The notes beneath the pieces were generated by a model, which was not told the origin of the DNA, ran no database searches, and worked only from the letters and a program-made list of their open reading frames with translations. From Pseudoduganella danionis (GTDB lineage: Bacteria; Pseudomonadota; Gammaproteobacteria; Burkholderiales; Burkholderiaceae_D): 64,000 nucleotides of DNA. Below are positions 18,915 to 27,627 of the stretch, piece after piece. Within the stretch, counting starts at the first letter, position 1. Every line of letters starts with the position of its first letter. The translations under genes and the position numbers were made by a program. The DNA lies in NCBI RefSeq assembly GCF_009720775.1, contig NZ_WNKW01000003.1, forward strand, positions 250,028-314,027. Direction: 5' to 3'.

Positions 18915-20114
18915 ATGCATCAGACTGATTTCCTAGTGCGTGAACCGCTGCTCGATGCGCGCCAGCGTGTGCTCGGTTACGAGCTGTGCTGGTCGGCCGC
19001 AGCGGCCACGCCAGCCGAGCAGGAGCTGCTGCTGGCTTTTGTAGCCGAGCAGCTAGTTAGTCCCGAAGGCGACTGGCTACTGCGCGACAAGGCGCTGTTC
19101 CTTGAGGCCGTGCCGTCCATGCTGTCGGCCGACGCCTTGCACCAGCTGCCGCCGCAGCATACGGTGCTGGCGCTGAAAGCGCCCACGCTATCCCATCCTG
19201 ACACTCTGGCGGCCGTGCAAGCCTTGCGCGCGGGCGGCGTGGGCATCCTGCTGCGCGATGCAGACCTGCTGCGTATCGGCAATCGCCTGCCTACCATCGC
19301 CAGTTATGTGGAAGTGCGGTTTTCGGGCGCTGATGTGGCCGATCAGGCGCGCAATTACGCGGCGCTGCGGCATGCGGCCGTGGGCATGGTGGCGCGTCCC
19401 GTTTCCAGCTGGGCTGATTTCGATGCCTGCGCGCTGCTGGGGCTGAATGCCTTTGTCGGCAAGCTGCACCTGACGCCGCGCCCCAGCAATGACCAGAAGG
19501 GCCTGAATCCGGCCCAGACCATCATCATGCAACTGATGCAGATGGTGCGCCAGAATGCCGATGTGGGCCAGATCGAAGCCGTGCTCAAGCGCGATGCGAC
19601 GCTGTCCTACAAGCTGTTGCGCTTTATTAATTCGGCCGGCTTCGGAGCGGGCCGGGAAATCCAGTCGCTGCGGCAGGCGCTCGCGCTGCTCGGCTATGCG
19701 CCGCTGTACCGCTGGCTGACGCTGCTGCTGGCCACTGCCAGTACCACCGGCTATTCGCCCGTGCTGCTGGAAACGGCCGTGGTACGGGGCCGGCTGGCCG
19801 AACTGCTGGCCCAGCAGGCGCTGGGCAAGAGCGAAGCGGAGCAAGTATTTGTGGCCGGCATGTTCTCGCTGCTGGACCGGCTGCTGGGTATCAGCATGGA
19901 TGAGGTGCTGGCAAATATCCAGTTGCCGGAAGACGTGGTCACGGCCTTGCGCAACCGCGACGGCAAGTACGGCCCGTATCTGGCACTGGCCGAAGCCTGC
20001 GAACTCAATTCGAATCTGGTGTCCTCAATGGCGGCAGCGCTCAAGCTGACGCCGCTCGATGTGAACACGGCCCATCTGGCTGCGCTGGCCTGGGCCCAGA
20101 ATGTGGCGGCATAA
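18915..20114 (+). CDS. EAL-HDOD signalling protein (YuxH type)
   Basis: 399 aa. The N-terminal half resembles a reduced EAL domain (REPLLDARQRVLGYELCW), lacking most catalytic residues of c-di-GMP phosphodiesterases. The C-terminal half is an HDOD domain (LKRDATLSYKLLRFINSAGFG, IQSLRQALALLGYAPLYRWL). Such proteins usually act as signalling platforms rather than enzymes. The ATG at 18915 starts the conserved domain; an in-frame GTG at 18885 adds ten unconserved residues. It follows cheZ by 48 bases in the same direction, suggesting a link to motility control. Last gene of the cluster before the AT-rich island. Confidence 0.85.
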   Translation: MHQTDFLVREPLLDARQRVLGYELCWSAAAATPAEQELLLAFVAEQLVSPEGDWLLRDKALFLEAVPSMLSADALHQLPPQHTVLALKAPTLSHPDTLAAVQALRAGGVGILLRDADLLRIGNRLPTIASYVEVRFSGADVADQARNYAALRHAAVGMVARPVSSWADFDACALLGLNAFVGKLHLTPRPSNDQKGLNPAQTIIMQLMQMVRQNADVGQIEAVLKRDATLSYKLLRFINSAGFGAGREIQSLRQALALLGYAPLYRWLTLLLATASTTGYSPVLLETAVVRGRLAELLAQQALGKSEAEQVFVAGMFSLLDRLLGISMDEVLANIQLPEDVVTALRNRDGKYGPYLALAEACELNSNLVSSMAAALKLTPLDVNTAHLAALAWAQNVAA

Positions 20115-20297
20115 AGCGGGTTTGCGTGCTGTATCGGCTGCCTTTTCCGGGGCAAACTGAATAGTCTCCGTAGCTCAATGCCAGTTACCTACCCTTGCAT
20201 AACCTTGATCGGTGATACCACTCCGGATCGGAGCAGTCATTCTGCCTCAGTGCAGATATCAGAAGTTATCCAGTGAATTGGGAATGATGCCGCGTAA

Positions 20298-20329
20298 ATG
20301 ACCGGCGGCTTCCGCCCCAATTCGGACAC
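20298..20329 (-). repeat. island dyad, degenerate copy 1 (opposite orientation)
   Basis: Read on the - strand, GTGTCCGAATTGGGGCGGAA and the following AGCCGCCGGTCAT resemble a full dyad of the form ATGTCCGCTTTTGGCCG..GCGGACAT. It lies in the gap at the left edge of the island (20115-20385), which otherwise shows nothing recognisable. Confidence 0.35.
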
Positions 20330-20385
20330 TTGTATCTCTCGCCGCTATATTATTAGTCTGCTGAGCAACTAAATTTTGGGGCAAT

Positions 20386-22074
20386 TTACGGAAGTCGCGT
20401 CACGGTCAATTTCGGCGCGTGCACGTCATTTGTATCCAGATTAAAACGGAACTTCCCAGATGCAGACACCTCAAACTGCAAGTTTTCACCAAGCGCTTCA
20501 AGTGTCTTTGCTACTCCTTGCACTACGCTTTCATCGCCACTAGCAGCGCCAAAATCAATAGCTTTGAAATCCTCAGAACCGAATTTGAAGAGATGGCGGC
20601 CTTTATTAAGTTGAAGGTCCACGCTATACACCTTGTGTACTGTAGATTTCATAACATCATTGAGCCCCCAATTGTTCATTTCGCCGCGAAGAAAGAACGG
20701 GACATGAGCATAATCGGGATCCGACTCAACTATACGTGACATGCGTTGCGCTTCTCCGAACTGTAAAGTGGTGAGCCCATCCACCGTACCGTTCTGAGTA
20801 CGGTGGAATTCAAACTGTACGTCCATCGTTCGCGCGAAGAAATGATCTTTTGACTCGGCAGTGACAGGAAGCCAAGGTTGCCCTCCTGAACGCACGCTTA
20901 ACTGGCTAGCATTTCGCCTGACCAGAGTCCACTTCCCATCCGACGTCGCGTACTTACCGACAAGCTCATCCAGATTTGCGTGCGTCAAGCTAATCGTCTT
21001 GCGCTCTGACGGTAAGATTACCTTCTGTCCCAATGAAACACGAGCCAATGGCAATTCGATCCACATCAGTTCCCGATTTTCGATATTGCTAAGAATGACC
21101 ACACTGATTTTCTCGGTGGGACGGTAGCTGCTCAAAGTGCTAAAACCTTCAATTCCTCCTGCGTGAAAATATCGTTTTCCTTCTGGCCCGTCCATAATCA
21201 TTAATCCAAATCCGTAACCGGGTGGTACCGCAGTTGTCATTGCCTGCACTGAAGACTGCGATAGCAGGCGACCTTCGTATAGAGCGGTTTGCCAGCGCAG
21301 CAGGTCACCGGTGGTCGAGTATAGCGCCCCGGCCGCAAAGGGAACGCTCATGTGAATAAACTCTGCATTTTGCAATTTCAGATTCGTGGCGGCGTAGCCG
21401 GCAGCCCGATGCGGAATGATCGCCGCATTGGTGTCGTAACCAGAGTCCTTCATCCCAAGAGGAGCGAATATATTTTGCTGGACGAATTGCTCGTAGCTTG
21501 TATTGCTCAATTTCTCTATCAACATTCCTAGCAAGACATAGCCAGAGTTGCTGTAATTCCATTGGCTACCTGATGGAAAGTCTAACGGAAGCTCGCGTAC
21601 CGGCGCTAAAGTCTCCTCGGGCGATTTCGCAAATCGCTCGATATTGCGATACTCAGGAAGGTCTGTAAAAGAGTGAATGCCGGAGGTGTGCGTCAGTAAT
21701 TGCTGGATGGTTACTGTGTTCCAGCTATCCGGCAGTCCGGAAATGTGCCGGCTGATCTGATCATCTAGTTTTAATTTTCCGCGCTCTTGCAGCAAAAGAA
21801 TTGCCGCTGCGGTGAACTGTTTTGTAATCGAGCCTAGGCGAAATCGGGTATTAGATGAATTGGGGATAGCCCATTCACGGTTCGCATCACCGTACGCCTT
21901 TTGTAGAAGAATTTTATCCCCCTTGGCAACGAGGACTGCGCCGGAAAAATTCTGTTCCTTTGCTAGAGAATCTGCAACTTCTTTTAGTCGTTGCAAGTCT
22001 TGTGCCTTACTTCCAGCCGCCCCCAACAACGACGTTAAACCAAAGATGACGCAACATACGCGCAAAGAAAACAT
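20386..22074 (-). CDS. exported beta-lactamase-family serine hydrolase with carbohydrate-binding-like C-terminus
   Basis: 562 aa from the ATG at 22074 (GGAG upstream); a TTG at 22092 adds six residues. The signal peptide is about 1-25. The class C beta-lactamase/esterase fold is shown by SITK (SxxK), YSNSGY (YxN) and HAGG (HxG). Annotation as an antibiotic-resistance enzyme is not warranted; peptidase or esterase activity is more common in this family. The last ~110 residues (FFLRGEMNNWG, then GRHLFKFGSEDFKAIDFGA) look like a CBM48/starch-binding-type beta-sandwich, an unusual fusion. Base composition is AT-richer than in the che genes. First gene of the seven-gene island. Confidence 0.8.
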   Translation of the reverse strand: MFSLRVCCVIFGLTSLLGAAGSKAQDLQRLKEVADSLAKEQNFSGAVLVAKGDKILLQKAYGDANREWAIPNSSNTRFRLGSITKQFTAAAILLLQERGKLKLDDQISRHISGLPDSWNTVTIQQLLTHTSGIHSFTDLPEYRNIERFAKSPEETLAPVRELPLDFPSGSQWNYSNSGYVLLGMLIEKLSNTSYEQFVQQNIFAPLGMKDSGYDTNAAIIPHRAAGYAATNLKLQNAEFIHMSVPFAAGALYSTTGDLLRWQTALYEGRLLSQSSVQAMTTAVPPGYGFGLMIMDGPEGKRYFHAGGIEGFSTLSSYRPTEKISVVILSNIENRELMWIELPLARVSLGQKVILPSERKTISLTHANLDELVGKYATSDGKWTLVRRNASQLSVRSGGQPWLPVTAESKDHFFARTMDVQFEFHRTQNGTVDGLTTLQFGEAQRMSRIVESDPDYAHVPFFLRGEMNNWGLNDVMKSTVHKVYSVDLQLNKGRHLFKFGSEDFKAIDFGAASGDESVVQGVAKTLEALGENLQFEVSASGKFRFNLDTNDVHAPKLTVTRLP

Positions 22075-22133
22075 ATTTGTCTCCAAGGTCAAGTTTTTGG
22101 CGGGATTACGGTGTCATTACCCGTCTTTTGACT

Positions 22134-22148
22134 GTCGGCTTTTGGCCG
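22134..22148 (+). repeat. island dyad copy 2
   Basis: GTCGGCTTTTGGCCG, followed by TATTCGGAAC as a partial second arm. Lies in the 90-base gap between the serine hydrolase and the 92-aa membrane protein gene. Confidence 0.6.
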
Positions 22149-22164
22149 TATTCGGAACCAACGC

Positions 22165-22443
22165 CTACGGCAATAATAGGTCAAGATGACCAGAGAAAAG
22201 TGCCGTCACTGATACTATGGCCCCACCAAACACAGCAATAAGTGCGATAGGGCTCCGAATCAAAGCGAGACCTGCCAACAAAATCCCAGCCAGCAAGAAT
22301 ATCAAGGCAACGGCATAATTACCGTGGTTCCAGAACGCCAGAAACCAGCTGGAGGCAATGTAGCTAATAACACCGAGTCCAGTAATTGCGCCGATGAAAT
22401 AAACTGTGCTTTCCCAATCCATCAAGCGTTCAAGAAATCTCAT
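22165..22443 (-). CDS. small three-helix membrane protein
   Basis: 92 aa with three hydrophobic segments (about 14-36, 42-62 and 66-86), starting MRFLERLMDWESTVYFIGAI. No known family recognised. The reading frame is intact and followed by a stop just before a dyad copy. Membership in the same-strand island suggests acquisition with the neighbours. Function unknown. Confidence 0.6.
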   Translation of the reverse strand: MRFLERLMDWESTVYFIGAITGLGVISYIASSWFLAFWNHGNYAVALIFLLAGILLAGLALIRSPIALIAVFGGAIVSVTALFSGHLDLLLP

Positions 22444-22462
22444 AGTCTATTTAAAGTCAAAT

Positions 22463-22477
22463 GTCCGGTATTGGTCG
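22463..22477 (+). repeat. island dyad copy 3
   Basis: GTCCGGTATTGGTCG followed by AACGCAGTCT, matching the motif at 12 of 15 bases. Lies in the gap 22444-22648, in which nothing else is recognisable. Confidence 0.5.
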
Positions 22478-22648
22478 AACGCAGTCTGCAGCTAGAACAT
22501 AAGCATAGCGAGTCAAACAAGCACAAAGCTCTCTAATTGTCATCAGCTCAAATCGCCGCCAAGCAGTTCCTTGCTTAAGTAAGGGAAAATTTCTTCAAAT
22601 TAGCTTAGATTGAGGCTGTAAATTATCTACAGAACTCGTGGCGATTCA

Positions 22649-23947
22649 CTATTCTTCGAACCTAAAGCGAAAATTGCCTTTTGGGAGCATAAGCATCGGT
22701 GCAGGCTTACCAGCCTCAACCATGACCATGTCAACCGGAACTGAGTCTGTGCCCTCATCGGCAAAGTAGGCTTGTATTAGCCTGCGCCCCGAACTAGGCA
22801 AGAGGTCTGCTGGTACATGTCGCGGCTTCAACTTTGCAACAATTTGCATCCATTCCGGGCGCCCTGTGGCCGATATTTTCGAGTGATCTGGGTGAAAGAC
22901 CTGCATGTCCATTCGACCTCGATAATCCGACAGCACCTCATAATTTCCATTAGGTGCCTTTAGCACGAAAGCGGAGTTAACGTTTTGTTGTTCAATCGCT
23001 GTCCTGTAGAGAGGATGCTCGGCTTTGGGGTTACCGTAGCTGAACATTGCGGACTGGTCAACGGTCAAAGGATCAGTATTAAGCTGATGTTTGAGATGAG
23101 CGGCCAACCATGCAAAAGTAGTTGGGGACTGGAACGCGGGGGTTTTGGAGGCATGCGAATATCCGACGTAAATGAAGACTCTAGCTTTGATGTTCTTTTC
23201 GAAAACCCGTTGAAACAAGTTTGTGGCCGCTCCTAACTCGCGTAGTCTTTGTCTCTCTTCGGCCGTCTCCGCTGCCTCACTGCCTATCATGTTATCGTAA
23301 CCCACGAGTTTCCAACCGTCCTGATGAGCACTGCGGAGGAAAGCGGCAAACATAGGCTCCTTGGAATAGAAGCCGGTGGAGGTGGACACGTGCCCATCCG
23401 GCATCGGTACTGGGATTTTCTCGTCAAAGGTTTCACACGCTAAGTATTCAAAGCCAATCTTCTTTAGCTCGTGCGCAAGTTGCATTGCGAAGACGCGCTG
23501 TTCGGGGATATGATGCGCCTCGTTCAGAATGACTATCTGTCGGGTTCTGGCGGCACGTACAATCGCTCGAATCGCGTCTTCTGGAATCGCTTTCTCGAGC
23601 GCTGTACGAGCTTCAGGATTCACGACCTCTGGTTGTTTGAGTTGCCTCCACCAACTAAACACTTGCGCAGCCCCATCCGCATCTCCTGCCATTGCACGCA
23701 TCGTGCCCAGGTATTGAAGGGCGCCACCCTTTTGATTAAGAAGATCGTCTCGTTCCTCCTCTCTCAATTTCGTGATTTTGCCGAAGATCGCAAGCGAGCC
23801 TGCGCGCTTTTCCGCCTCCTGCAATTTTTGCAAATACGAATACGGTGCCGCGAGTGCATTCGTGCCTGCGATCCCGCACATAAGCGACATCACTACAAAG
23901 GCACTTGGCAGGAGCGCCCTGAAAGAATGGGAAGAACAAGGAGCCAT
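22649..23947 (-). CDS. exported ChaN/EreA-like protein of unknown function
   Basis: 432 aa with a signal peptide (about 1-34, ending ALAAP). The central part has ILNEAHHIPEQRVFA (about 148-162), an E-Ala-His pair like the GExH motif of the ChaN/Tiki/erythromycin-esterase-like fold, and a later FIYVGYSHASK segment with a second conserved His. This suggests a metal- or haem-binding enzyme of that superfamily; the substrate is unknown. The C-terminal 100 residues look like an added beta domain. There is no clear Shine-Dalgarno before the ATG at 23947. AT-richer than the flanking core genes. Confidence 0.6.
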   Translation of the reverse strand: MAPCSSHSFRALLPSAFVVMSLMCGIAGTNALAAPYSYLQKLQEAEKRAGSLAIFGKITKLREEERDDLLNQKGGALQYLGTMRAMAGDADGAAQVFSWWRQLKQPEVVNPEARTALEKAIPEDAIRAIVRAARTRQIVILNEAHHIPEQRVFAMQLAHELKKIGFEYLACETFDEKIPVPMPDGHVSTSTGFYSKEPMFAAFLRSAHQDGWKLVGYDNMIGSEAAETAEERQRLRELGAATNLFQRVFEKNIKARVFIYVGYSHASKTPAFQSPTTFAWLAAHLKHQLNTDPLTVDQSAMFSYGNPKAEHPLYRTAIEQQNVNSAFVLKAPNGNYEVLSDYRGRMDMQVFHPDHSKISATGRPEWMQIVAKLKPRHVPADLLPSSGRRLIQAYFADEGTDSVPVDMVMVEAGKPAPMLMLPKGNFRFRFEE

Positions 23948-23977
23948 AAATGAGCTTTTTTAACGAAAATTTTGAGA

Positions 23978-24001
23978 GATCCCGATGTAAACGTCGGGAT
24001 C
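23978..24001 (-). terminator. strong hairpin between island genes
   Basis: GATCCCGATGT (23978-23988) pairs with ACGTCGGGATC (23991-24001), 11 bp with one wobble and a 2-base loop. On the - strand it is followed by a short mixed A/T run (CTCAAAATTTT), so it may terminate transcripts from the upstream island genes before the ChaN/EreA-like gene. Confidence 0.45.
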
Positions 24002-24053
24002 GCTTGTTAATTACCGTGGCTTATCGCAAATTGGCTCTTGCGAGGAGCCCCAG

Positions 24054-24068
24054 GTTTGCTCTTGGCCG
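24054..24068 (+). repeat. island dyad copy 4
   Basis: GTTTGCTCTTGGCCG followed by GTCTCGGCC; 13 of 15 match to GTCTGCTTTTGGCCG. Lies in the gap 23948-24114. Confidence 0.5.
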
Positions 24069-24114
24069 GTCTCGGCCTAAGTTGACGTGTAGAGATAGCG
24101 GTCCGGTAACTTGC

Positions 24115-24453
24115 TCAGACACTGCAGACATAGTACCCATTGTTCAATTTTCCATGCAGAGACTTTTGCCAGAAGAAGACCTCCTCTTTTCCCATTTCGG
24201 TAAAGCGCACCCCTTGGCAAAGAGCGGTTACATTGCCAACTCCTGTCGGTGGTTTCTCAGCACAGGCTGCTCGCCAAGTCACAAGCGGCGAAATTGTATC
24301 TAAGCTAATACCGACACCGCGAGACTTATTAATTTCGCTTGCCAGAGCTTGACAGTTATTGAGCATCTTTTTTTCAAGGCCAATCTCACTTTGCGCTAAA
24401 ACCGAGCCCCAAACTATCGTGAGATAGAGCGCCGAGCTTATTTTGATTAACAT
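24115..24453 (-). CDS. small exported protein, unknown function
   Basis: 112 aa with a probable signal peptide (MLIKISSALYLTIVWGSVLA). The mature part has four Cys (in NNCQALA, RAACAEK, TALCQGV and YYVCSV), compatible with two disulfides in the periplasm. No family recognised. Its order and strand match the rest of the island, and a dyad lies on each side. Confidence 0.55.
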   Translation of the reverse strand: MLIKISSALYLTIVWGSVLAQSEIGLEKKMLNNCQALASEINKSRGVGISLDTISPLVTWRAACAEKPPTGVGNVTALCQGVRFTEMGKEEVFFWQKSLHGKLNNGYYVCSV

Positions 24454-24479
24454 CTTTTATCCAGAAACTAGATTTTCGT

Positions 24480-24496
24480 GTGGCCGCCTTTTGCAG
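24480..24496 (+). repeat. island dyad, degenerate copy 5
   Basis: GTGGCCGCCTTTTGCAG. On the - strand CTGCAAAAGGCGGCCAC resembles the dyad core CGGCCAAAAGCGGACAT with a shifted base. It is the only dyad-like sequence in the 88-base gap 24454-24541. Confidence 0.3.
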
Positions 24497-24541
24497 ACCA
24501 CTGTCACCCGTGTCTTTTTTCAAAACTACTGCCAAATCCAC

Positions 24542-25003
24542 TCAATCAGGGACTTTAATGCCTTGCTTGCGTGCTTCAGTGAAAATACTGAGCAGTGGTA
24601 GAGTCGGAAGTGCAGTATCGCCAAGGATTTTCTTGGCTTCTTCACGATTTGTAACACTGGGGACCGTTAAAACTCTGAGAGTTCTTGGATCAATTACTCC
24701 CCAGTTGTCGCGGTCCTTGCAGCCCGATCCACCGCAGTATGCTTGAAAGATTACAAGGGACTGCGCCTTGTCTTTCACAACACATTGACCACCTATGAAG
24801 TCAATATTTTGATAACGCAATACGGTTTTTTCTCGGCCTCGTGATACGGTAAAAACTGCCTGTGCGCGGTCTTCCCACGTTGGACTTTCGTGAGCGACCA
24901 CTTCAATGCGAACTTCTGCACCGTCGCAAGAGAAAACTTGCTCGGCATGGGCCGCTCTCGCTAACAATGTGGAAAGTACATATAACGCGGCAATTAAACG
25001 CAT
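24542..25003 (-). CDS. exported hypothetical protein
   Basis: 153 aa with a signal peptide (MRLIAALYVLSTLLARAAHA) and a GAGGGAG ribosome-binding site just before the ATG. The mature part has Cys in VFSCDG, GGQCVV, AYCGGSGC; the CGGSGC pair may form a disulfide or metal site. No family recognised. It lies 88 bases upstream of the 112-aa gene and 79 bases downstream of the alpha/beta-hydrolase gene. Confidence 0.6.
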   Translation of the reverse strand: MRLIAALYVLSTLLARAAHAEQVFSCDGAEVRIEVVAHESPTWEDRAQAVFTVSRGREKTVLRYQNIDFIGGQCVVKDKAQSLVIFQAYCGGSGCKDRDNWGVIDPRTLRVLTVPSVTNREEAKKILGDTALPTLPLLSIFTEARKQGIKVPD

Positions 25004-25034
25004 TGCACTCCCTCAGTCTGTTTACTGTGAATCA

Positions 25035-25049
25035 GTCCGCTTTTGGCCG
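25035..25049 (+). repeat. island dyad copy 6
   Basis: GTCCGCTTTTGGCCG, the copy closest to the inferred consensus, in the 79-base gap 25004-25082. Confidence 0.6.
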
Positions 25050-25082
25050 GACAGAACTAATGATTCGATGTATTTAAGAGTT

Positions 25083-26081
25083 CTACTTGATTTGCCCCAA
25101 CACTTCCACAATCGCTTCTGTTACTGCGCTAGGCTGATCTCCCTGTATGCCATGCGAGGCCCCAGCAACCACGCGCTGTTTGCCCTTGGTCGATAGTGCT
25201 GCGATCTCCTTGTGGATATTCTCGTTCTCGTTTTCCACAGCCTTATTAACGGCACTTTGTGGCTTAGAAGGGTCCGCATAGGGACTCACACCGCGTGTCA
25301 AAACAATCAGAGGAATGCTCCCGAATGACTTACGTAAGGCGCGTAATTGGTTGTCGCTTGTCTCGAAAGCATTAGCTTCGTCGACGCGGGTTTTCCAATA
25401 TGACTTCGTCAGCATCATTGCCTTGACCTGCTTACCAAGCAAAGGTCCGAAGTATTGCGATGGCTCTCCGATACAACTGGCTGCTGCATCGCTGCCAGGC
25501 TTAATCCCTTTATTGGCGGCGACTAGACACTGCTGATCATGGTCTTTGACCATCGCATAGATCTTATTAATCATGCCCTGCGACGCCTTGTTGGTGCGCG
25601 TGGTTTCGTCCTCGCTTTGTGGCTCCACGAGCACCAAGCCCTTCACCTCATGAGGATATCGATAGGTGAATACCTGAACATTACTGCCTCCTAATGAGTT
25701 TCCGACGAGTAGAAATGGAGGCTTGATGTCGGCTATTAGTAAAGCCTTGTGCAGATCATCTACTGCATTTTCTGAGGTATTCGGACGTTGCGCGGGATCG
25801 CTGAATCCGAAACCAGCACGGTCATAAATGCAGGCTCGCGTATGCTTGGCTACCTCAGGCTGTACTTTGAACCAAGTCCATCCTGCGTCGCCTGCCGGAC
25901 CGTCGAAGATAACCGTAGTTGCACCTTGACCAGTGCAGTAGAGATTTATCTTTCGTCCACCTATGTCAACGAGCTGATGAGGTTTGGCAAACGCGGCAGA
26001 ATTAGAGGGAGCCGCTACCGCATTGGCGAATAAGGACAAACAAACGGCGTAAAGGAATACGGCAGATCGAGCGCGTGGCAT
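25083..26081 (-). CDS. exported alpha/beta-hydrolase
   Basis: 332 aa with a signal peptide ending at VAAPS (about residue 25). Alpha/beta-hydrolase features: an oxyanion segment FDGPAGDAGWTW, nucleophile Ser in GNSLGGSN (about 128) and a C-terminal His in GASHGIQGD (about 310). CIYDRAGFGFSDP is typical of the esterase/epoxide-hydrolase-like branch. Substrate unknown. The upstream gap 26082-26210 is very AT-rich and probably holds its promoter. Confidence 0.8.
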   Translation of the reverse strand: MPRARSAVFLYAVCLSLFANAVAAPSNSAAFAKPHQLVDIGGRKINLYCTGQGATTVIFDGPAGDAGWTWFKVQPEVAKHTRACIYDRAGFGFSDPAQRPNTSENAVDDLHKALLIADIKPPFLLVGNSLGGSNVQVFTYRYPHEVKGLVLVEPQSEDETTRTNKASQGMINKIYAMVKDHDQQCLVAANKGIKPGSDAAASCIGEPSQYFGPLLGKQVKAMMLTKSYWKTRVDEANAFETSDNQLRALRKSFGSIPLIVLTRGVSPYADPSKPQSAVNKAVENENENIHKEIAALSTKGKQRVVAGASHGIQGDQPSAVTEAIVEVLGQIK

Positions 26082-26195
26082 ACTTATCCTTTATTAAATG
26101 TTTAAATTAAAGCAAAGTATCTATTAATTTATTTTTAAGTGCAATCTTGATGACTTCATCGCAACCTGTCTCTGAGATGATTGCCAAACGGTGCT

Positions 26196-26210
26196 GACTG
26201 CTCTTGGTCG
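26196..26210 (+). repeat. island dyad copy 7
   Basis: GACTGCTCTTGGTCG followed by CTAGCCGATT; 11 of 15 match to copy 8. It ends one base before the stop codon of the 78-aa gene. Confidence 0.4.
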
Positions 26211-26447
26211 CTAGCCGATTTTTCTACTGGAGTATGCCTGCCAGCAAAAGATCAGGGCCAGAGCTAGAAACGTGACGGAGAACCCGATAACCAAATAATC
26301 GGGTAGAAGAGATGGGTATACCTTATCGAAAATAATGTAGCTTAGCCCGAAGGCATAAGCTAGCGCAGGCAGCCATTTCTTGTGCCAAGCGAAACTCACC
26401 ATCGCGACGGAACAACCCGCGATACCTAAAATAGTGGCAAATTGCAT
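26211..26447 (-). CDS. small membrane protein, unknown function
   Basis: 78 aa with three hydrophobic stretches (about 5-22, 27-44 and 50-72), starting MQFATILGIAGCSVAMVSFA. Similar in size and topology to the 92-aa membrane protein at the other end of the island, without clear sequence identity. A GGAGGG sequence precedes the ATG. Outermost (right) gene of the island. Confidence 0.6.
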   Translation of the reverse strand: MQFATILGIAGCSVAMVSFAWHKKWLPALAYAFGLSYIIFDKVYPSLLPDYLVIGFSVTFLALALIFCWQAYSSRKIG

Positions 26448-26469
26448 TTCATCCCTCCATAAAACTTTG

Positions 26470-26484
26470 GTCTGCTTTTGGCTG
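26470..26484 (+). repeat. island dyad copy 8
   Basis: GTCTGCTTTTGGCTG followed by CGGATTCAAT, upstream of the 78-aa gene. The rest of the gap to panC (26485-26745) returns to high GC and shows a GC-rich palindrome (GCGGCGCG/CGCGCCGC, 26719-26737) just after the panC stop. Confidence 0.55.
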
Positions 26485-26745
26485 CGGATTCAATCGATGG
26501 CCTTCAGGATAGCAGCTTGCCAATTAGTAAAGCTCACGAATTCCCACGGTGGGCGCGAATTTTCGCGATTGCTGGGCGGGTCGTTTTTAAGCTTGGAAAG
26601 GTCGTGCATGCGAGCGGCTTGCCGCATGAGACGGGGAGGTGGCGGAGGGGGTGAGCACAGCCGGCAGAACTGTGCGTGTGCATGAACGCGCCGGCTGTAT
26701 TACAGATGCAGAGGCTGTGCGGCGCGTTGCGCGCCGCCACTGGCC

Positions 26746-27594
<849 letters not shown>

Positions 27595-27627
27595 CTAACG
27601 TAAAAAAAGTCGGTAAGGCCGCGCCGG

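Noticed and set aside
20386..22074. Beta-lactamase resistance gene
   Set aside because: The SxxK/YxN pattern is shared by many esterases and peptidases, and the extra C-terminal domain argues against a dedicated beta-lactamase.
20298..26484. Island dyads as classical integron attC sites
   Set aside because: No integron integrase in the window and no paired RYYYAAC/GTTRRRY core sites around the dyads; cassette-like behaviour remains only a hypothesis.
26719..26737. GC-rich palindrome after panC as a terminator
   Set aside because: Perfect stem, but no T run on either strand, so intrinsic termination is not supported.
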